Shown here piece by piece: positions 60,350 through 64,000 of a stretch of DNA of 64,000 bases. Below the pieces are notes generated by a model. The model was not told the DNA's origin. It worked only from the letters and a program-made list of their open reading frames with translations, and did no database searches. Origin of the DNA: Mycolicibacterium confluentis (GTDB lineage: Bacteria; Actinomycetota; Actinomycetes; Mycobacteriales; Mycobacteriaceae); NCBI RefSeq assembly GCF_010729895.1, contig NZ_AP022612.1, positions 3,286,001-3,350,000 of the forward strand. The letters are read 5' to 3'. The position numbers and the translations under genes are program-made. The number at the start of each line of letters is the position of its first letter. Position 1 is the first letter of the stretch.

Positions 60350-61453
60350 ATGGACTTCAACCTCACCAAGGAACAGGAACTGCTGCGCGACGGGCTCGCC
60401 AAGTTCCTCGACACCCGCTACGACCTCGCCAAGAGTCGCACCGCGGCCAAGACCGGCCCCGGCTGGCAACCCGACATCTGGCGTTCCTTCGCCGACGAAC
60501 TCGGCATCCTGGGCGCGACCTTCGACGAGGAGGTCGGCGGAATCGGCGGTGGCGCCGAGGAACTCATGGTGATCACCGATGCGCTCGGGCATGCTCTCGT
60601 GGTCGAGCCCTACGTGAGCACCGTGGTGGTCAGCGGCGGACTGCTGCAGCGCGCCGACGCTTCCGCGGCCACCGAACTGCTGGAGCAGATCGCCTCCGGC
60701 ACCGCGGTCGTCGCGCTGGCCTCCCACGACGACGAGGAACCCGCCACCGCGGCACGCGACGGCGGGGCGTGGGTGATCAACGGATCCAAGCCGGTCGTGC
60801 TTGACGCACCGCTGGCCACCCATCTGCTCATCACTGCGCGCACGACCGACGGCCTCGGACTGTTCCTCACCGAATTCGACGCGGCCTCCCCCGCCTCCGG
60901 GTTGGCCGTGCAGAGCTACCGGACCATCGACGACAGGCGCGCCGCCGATCTGGTGTTCACGGGCCTGCGTCTGCCCGCCGAGGCGCTGCTGAGCGCCGAT
61001 GCCGAGGGATCGCTGGCGCGTGCGCTGGACGAGGGTGCTGCGGCAGTATCTTCCGAGGCCGTCGGCTGCATGCGAAAGGTGTTGACCGACACCGTCGAAT
61101 ACTCCAAGCAGCGCCAGCAGTTCGGGCAGCCGATCGGCAGCTTCCAGGCACTGCAGCACCGCATGGTCGACATGTACATGGAACTCGAGCAGTCGGTGGC
61201 CGCGGTGTTCCTGGCGATCCTGAACCTCGACGCCGAACCGGAGGTGCGGTCTCGCGCGGTGTCGGCGGCCAAGGCCACCATCGGACGCGCGGCGCGGTTC
61301 ATCGGCCAGAACGCCGTGCAATTGCACGGCGGCATGGGTATGACCGAGGAACTCGCAATCGGCCACTACTTCAAGCGCCTGACGGCCGTGCAGTACGAGT
61401 TCGGCACCACCGACTACCACATCACGCGGTACGCGGAATTGACCAAGCCATAG
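60350..61453 (+). CDS. Acyl-CoA dehydrogenase, small partner of a pair
   Basis: 367 residues, shorter than typical monomeric enzymes. It has MDFNLTKEQELLRDGLAKFL, a C-terminal domain with EYSKQRQQFGQPIGSFQALQHRMVDMYMELEQSVAAV and the family motif FIGQNAVQLHGGMGMTEELAIGHYFKRLTAV. In characterised pairs one subunit binds FAD with the other at the interface, so this is best read as the second subunit of a heteromer with the preceding gene. The paired genes are one transcript behind the palindrome at 59032. Confidence 0.87.
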   Translation: MDFNLTKEQELLRDGLAKFLDTRYDLAKSRTAAKTGPGWQPDIWRSFADELGILGATFDEEVGGIGGGAEELMVITDALGHALVVEPYVSTVVVSGGLLQRADASAATELLEQIASGTAVVALASHDDEEPATAARDGGAWVINGSKPVVLDAPLATHLLITARTTDGLGLFLTEFDAASPASGLAVQSYRTIDDRRAADLVFTGLRLPAEALLSADAEGSLARALDEGAAAVSSEAVGCMRKVLTDTVEYSKQRQQFGQPIGSFQALQHRMVDMYMELEQSVAAVFLAILNLDAEPEVRSRAVSAAKATIGRAARFIGQNAVQLHGGMGMTEELAIGHYFKRLTAVQYEFGTTDYHITRYAELTKP

Positions 61454-61507
61454 GCTGAGCAGCGGAAACGCCGCTGACGCGCGGGTCCCCGGGCATAGAC
61501 TGCCAGC

Positions 61508-61688
61508 GTGTTCTCCGAGACACGCTATGCGAGGAACGGGGACCTGCGCGTCGCCCATCGTTCCACCCGAGTGGGGCAAGGACGTCGCCGATCGCATTCC
61601 CGGTGCGAAATACGTTGCGCTGCCTGGCCACAACATCAATCACTGCTACGAGCCCGGCTGGCGGTCCTCCTTCCAGGAGGTCACGTAG
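61508..61688 (+). pseudogene. Internally deleted alpha/beta-hydrolase gene
   Basis: GTG 61508 opens with VFSETRYARNGDLRVAHRS, the usual N-terminus of the alpha/beta hydrolases linked to adenylate cyclases. Within 20 codons it jumps to another frame that reads PIVPPEWGKDVADRIPGAK, YVALPGHNINHCYEPGWRS, SFQEVT and TAG at 61686-61688, the normal C-terminal end with the catalytic His region. About 200 or more codons between, with the nucleophile, are missing and the frames differ. It is a clear deletion remnant in an otherwise gene-free gap (61454-61812). Confidence 0.75.
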
Positions 61689-61812
61689 ACGCGCCTCGCC
61701 GCGGCCATGGGTGATCGCGATTCCCGGCGAGTGGCGCCTCTTCGCGGTCGCCTCTCCCCCGACTGAGTTTCCGAGACCGCCAACATAACCCGTCTTTGAG
61801 CGCGATCATCGA

Positions 61813-62232
61813 ATGATGGCACTACAACCGTTCGCCGACACCGGGCACAACGACAACCATGGCCTGGTTGTCGCGCCATACATCCAGGTGATCCTGGCCG
61901 CCGTGCCGATGGGGAAGATCCTGGTCGTCGAGCACATCTCTGGGCAGTTGGCCGCACAGGACGGTGCCACAGTGAACTTCATCGAGGCTACGGTCCACGG
62001 GGAGAACTCAGTGGTGTACCTGCCGGTGCATTTCGTCTCCGGCGTGCGTCAGTTCGGCCCAGACCAGGGGCTGGGTCGACACCACCAATTCGGCTCTCCT
62101 GTCGGGCTTTACGTGAGCGGCGGGAACAACATTGTGGTTTCTGGCGGCGCCACGAAAGCGGTCACCGGCTCAGACCCGGGCGCGGCGATCTCGATGTTCG
62201 CCTCGGTGGTCGGGCATCTGGTCGACGCCTGA
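61813..62232 (+). CDS. Hypothetical beta-rich protein
   Basis: 139 residues. It is hydrophobic and Gly/Val-rich in alternating strands (HGLVVAPYIQVILAAVPMGK; NSVVYLPVHFVSGVRQFGP; SPVGLYVSGGNNIVVSGGAT), like a jelly-roll or coat-type fold. There is no signal peptide or recognisable active-site motif. The codon usage looks less GC-biased than the neighbours. The gene stands between the hydrolase remnant and the 13E12 gene, both often found in variable regions, so it may have been acquired. I cannot assign a function. Confidence 0.6.
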   Translation: MMALQPFADTGHNDNHGLVVAPYIQVILAAVPMGKILVVEHISGQLAAQDGATVNFIEATVHGENSVVYLPVHFVSGVRQFGPDQGLGRHHQFGSPVGLYVSGGNNIVVSGGATKAVTGSDPGAAISMFASVVGHLVDA

Positions 62233-62243
62233 ACCGGTCAGCC

Positions 62244-63752
62244 TCAGCTCGTATCCCGTTTTGCGCGTCGGCTTTTGATGCGTTGAATTCGTTCTTCCTC
62301 ACGGGTGCGCCGACGGCCGGGCATCTGCACACCCTTGTCGAGGCTTGGCGTGCTCGACGGTGCGAGCTTCGACAGTGGCGCGGTGGTGGTGTCCCAGTTG
62401 GGGAAGAACAACCGACTGCCCGGAGACGTGGTGTAGGTGTGACCCGTGGGCGAAGTCCATTCGATGCGGCCGTCGGGATACTGGATGTCTGACCAGCCAT
62501 CCTCGCCGACAAAGAACGTCTTGAGCAGATGATTTTTGCGGCACAGGCACCGTAGATCCGACGGATGCGTGGGCCCCGCCGGATACGGAATGGCGTGGTC
62601 GATATCGCAGGCTTGCGCTGGGGTGGTGCAGCCCGGGAACCGGCACCACATATCCCGGCTGCGCACGAACGCCGCCAACGCCGCCGACGGCCGATAGTGC
62701 GGCTCCGGCTCCGCCGAGGGAGTCTTGAGCGGGGTGACCTTGGCGTCGCCCAGAAGCAGCTCCCGCAACAGCCGGTTGGGAATGATACGGCCGTCCTCCA
62801 GCACCGCGGCCGGACGCCGCACCGGCGTGCTTGGAGGCGTCGCCGGCAGACTGGGTGATGATGCGCCAGGCCGAGACGCCGCCGACCGCGCTTCACCGGC
62901 ACCAGTGGCATTCTCGGCCCGGGCCGAAGCCACAGCAGCCTCATCCGCCACCACATGAATCACCACCGGACTGCGAACTGGCTTCACCGAGGCGCCCGCA
63001 CACTCAGGCCTGCCACACCGACACGCCAACGGCCCCGCATCAGCGGCCAACGCACCCAACGCATCAGCCCGACGCTCCCCCGCACTGCGCGGATCATCGG
63101 AGCACAGATGGCGAGCGAGCTCAGCGAGGCGTTTCCTCAACACCGCGGCATCAGTGCTGTAGATCCGCCCCCACATCGAGCAGGTCCCCGTCGCATCATC
63201 CTGCTTGCCGAACTCGACGTCGCGCCGGCGGGCGACCTCCTCAAACGTCGCCAGGGCCAGCGGGTCGTACTCGGCCAACACATGATCGATGACGGCATCC
63301 AACCTGGCATCCGACAAAGCACCCCAGCTCGCGGCCTGGGCGGCGATCACCCGATCGATGGCCTCCATCGGCTCGTCGTCGAGGACATCCCGCGTGCGAA
63401 ACGAAATGGCCGAGGCCGTCCGGACCGACACCACCCCCGACTTGAGCAACTCGAACACCCGCGGCAGCCGGCTGAGCATGGCGCGGGCGAAACACATCTG
63501 ACTTGACGCCTTCCGGCGGCTGATACCCATCGCCGCGCCGACCTCGGCGACCGTGAAATCCCACAGATCGCAGGAGCGGTGATTGCGCTCGTCGTCCGGG
63601 GTCAGACGCAACTCCATCAAGGCAAAGATCGCCGCCAGCCGCCCAGCAGTCGCGGCAGCCTCAGCACAAGTGGCGACACTGATCGCGGACACGACAGCCA
63701 CGTCGTCACCCGGATCAAACACCACTTCGCACATACGTTCGATTCTCGTCAT
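62244..63752 (-). CDS. 13E12-repeat family protein with HNH endonuclease domain
   Basis: 502 residues. The N-terminal DUF222 domain (about 10-240) has RNHRSCDLWDFTVAEVGAAMGISRRKASSQM and RLPRVFELLKSGVVSVRTASAI. An Ala/Pro linker follows. The C-terminal HNH motif at about 370-420 is RDMWCRFPGCTTPAQACDIDHAIPY and CRKNHLLKTFF, with zinc-type cysteines and the catalytic D-H pair intact. A basic tail ends the chain (RRKRDTS-like). These proteins are repeated through mycobacterial genomes and behave as mobile or selfish elements; the nuclease's target is unknown. Confidence 0.88.
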   Translation of the reverse strand: MTRIERMCEVVFDPGDDVAVVSAISVATCAEAAATAGRLAAIFALMELRLTPDDERNHRSCDLWDFTVAEVGAAMGISRRKASSQMCFARAMLSRLPRVFELLKSGVVSVRTASAISFRTRDVLDDEPMEAIDRVIAAQAASWGALSDARLDAVIDHVLAEYDPLALATFEEVARRRDVEFGKQDDATGTCSMWGRIYSTDAAVLRKRLAELARHLCSDDPRSAGERRADALGALAADAGPLACRCGRPECAGASVKPVRSPVVIHVVADEAAVASARAENATGAGEARSAASRPGASSPSLPATPPSTPVRRPAAVLEDGRIIPNRLLRELLLGDAKVTPLKTPSAEPEPHYRPSAALAAFVRSRDMWCRFPGCTTPAQACDIDHAIPYPAGPTHPSDLRCLCRKNHLLKTFFVGEDGWSDIQYPDGRIEWTSPTGHTYTTSPGSRLFFPNWDTTTAPLSKLAPSSTPSLDKGVQMPGRRRTREEERIQRIKSRRAKRDTS

Positions 63753-63804
63753 CTAAGACGCCGACCGCCACCCCCGACCGCCAACCTGTGGATGAAAACG
63801 CAAC

Positions 63805-63813
63805 TGTGGACAA
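63805..63813 (-). promoter_or_regulatory. DnaA-box-like site upstream of the 13E12 gene
   Basis: TGTGGACAA is the complement of TTGTCCACA, a DnaA-box match. A weaker TGTGGATGA lies 18 bases upstream at 63787. They sit in the 200-bp region between the divergent 13E12 and SDR genes. Chance occurrence is likely. Confidence 0.25.
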
Positions 63814-63952
63814 CCACCAGCCACGACCTGGTTATAGTAGAACTGAAATTAACAACACTGGCTCAGGCGGTGCCCCAACGCACGCCCACCGAGTCAACGC
63901 GCTCCCCACCCGGTTGCGCACGAAAATTCTTATCTGACAGAGGGAGTCAGCG

Positions 63953-64000
63953 TTGACCGAGAATTCCTACGCAATCGTCGTCGGCGGGGCGTCCGGTCTG
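63953..64000 (+). CDS. SDR family oxidoreductase, N-terminal start (runs off the window)
   Basis: TTG 63953, with GAGGGAG about 7 bases upstream, opens [16 protein letters not shown], the first strand and glycine loop of a short-chain dehydrogenase similar to that of the SDR at 47759-48517. Only 16 codons are inside the window, so substrate and length cannot be told. Confidence 0.75.
   Translation, partial: MTENSYAIVVGGASGL

Noticed and set aside
63787..63813. A replication origin from the two DnaA-like boxes
   Set aside because: Only one good and one weak box are present, with no dnaA or dnaN gene, so this is not oriC-like.
1..64000. CRISPR arrays, tRNA or rRNA genes, and insertion sequences
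   Set aside because: No regularly spaced repeats, cloverleaf-forming sequence with a tRNA T-loop consensus, or transposase-like frames were noticed. The toxin array repeat is explained by gene duplication.

Overview
The window looks like chromosomal DNA of a free-living, probably fast-growing mycobacterium (Mycolicibacterium type). The evidence is the high GC content, GTG/TTG starts, ATGA/GTGA stop-start overlaps, 13E12-repeat HNH and PE-PPE-domain proteins, and a gene order that from memory matches the M. tuberculosis run Rv3051c-Rv3063: nrdE, nrdI, nrdH, FMN reductase, TetR, dinP/dinB2, SDR, TetR, cyp136, then GntR, fadE22, ligB, cstA. The species cannot be named from the sequence alone.

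Positions 1-7900 hold a LysR-like fragment, a DUF5997 gene and a decayed array of polymorphic-toxin cassettes. Each cassette seems to derive from the order EspC-like protein, toxin with a C-terminal RNase A-type (CdiA-CT) domain, CdiI-type immunity protein. One cassette (5383-7868) is complete. The others are a frameshifted toxin with an intact immunity gene (1202-3401), an EspC-like gene joined directly to a CdiI-Imm61 fusion with the toxin missing (3975-5113), a scrap of toxin and immunity gene (5150-5345), and two broken Imm63 copies. A 3' fragment of the DUF5997 gene is repeated 2861 bp downstream and marks the duplication joint.

Positions 7900-19470 are the conserved backbone. It holds class Ib ribonucleotide reductase (nrdHIE, with a probable NrdR box pair), an FMN reductase, TetR-dinB2 and TetR/SDR/cyp136. 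Two PknH-like sensor proteins and an AAA ATPase lie between dinB2 and the SDR.

Positions 19470-44060 appear to be accessory relative to M. tuberculosis, which I recall as having cyp136 next to the GntR gene. They include a stand-alone LeuA regulatory domain, ArsR-SulP, a PE-PPE hydrolase and a complete group 1h (actinobacterial, high-affinity) [NiFe]-hydrogenase locus. In that locus hypE-D-C-F diverge from hypA-B, hhyS, hhyL, a NifU/Rieske-like protein, DUF5947, DUF6084, an unknown protein, a 39-residue membrane protein, a maturation protease, a second hypC and DUF6390. The small subunit shows the Cys/Asp substitution expected for a Cys3Asp proximal cluster. After it come a methyltransferase, several SDR/LLM/SnoaL catabolic genes and a PoxB-type enzyme.

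Positions 44060-55100 return to the backbone: double GntR, fadE22, SDR, sulfite-oxidase-like protein, ligB, cstA-ybdD and a membrane protein. Positions 55100-64000 hold an MFS exporter, a ROK regulator, L-2-hydroxyglutarate oxidase, a pair of acyl-CoA dehydrogenases, a deleted alpha/beta-hydrolase pseudogene, an unknown protein, a 13E12 HNH protein and the start of an SDR. I saw no tRNA, rRNA, CRISPR array or transposase.
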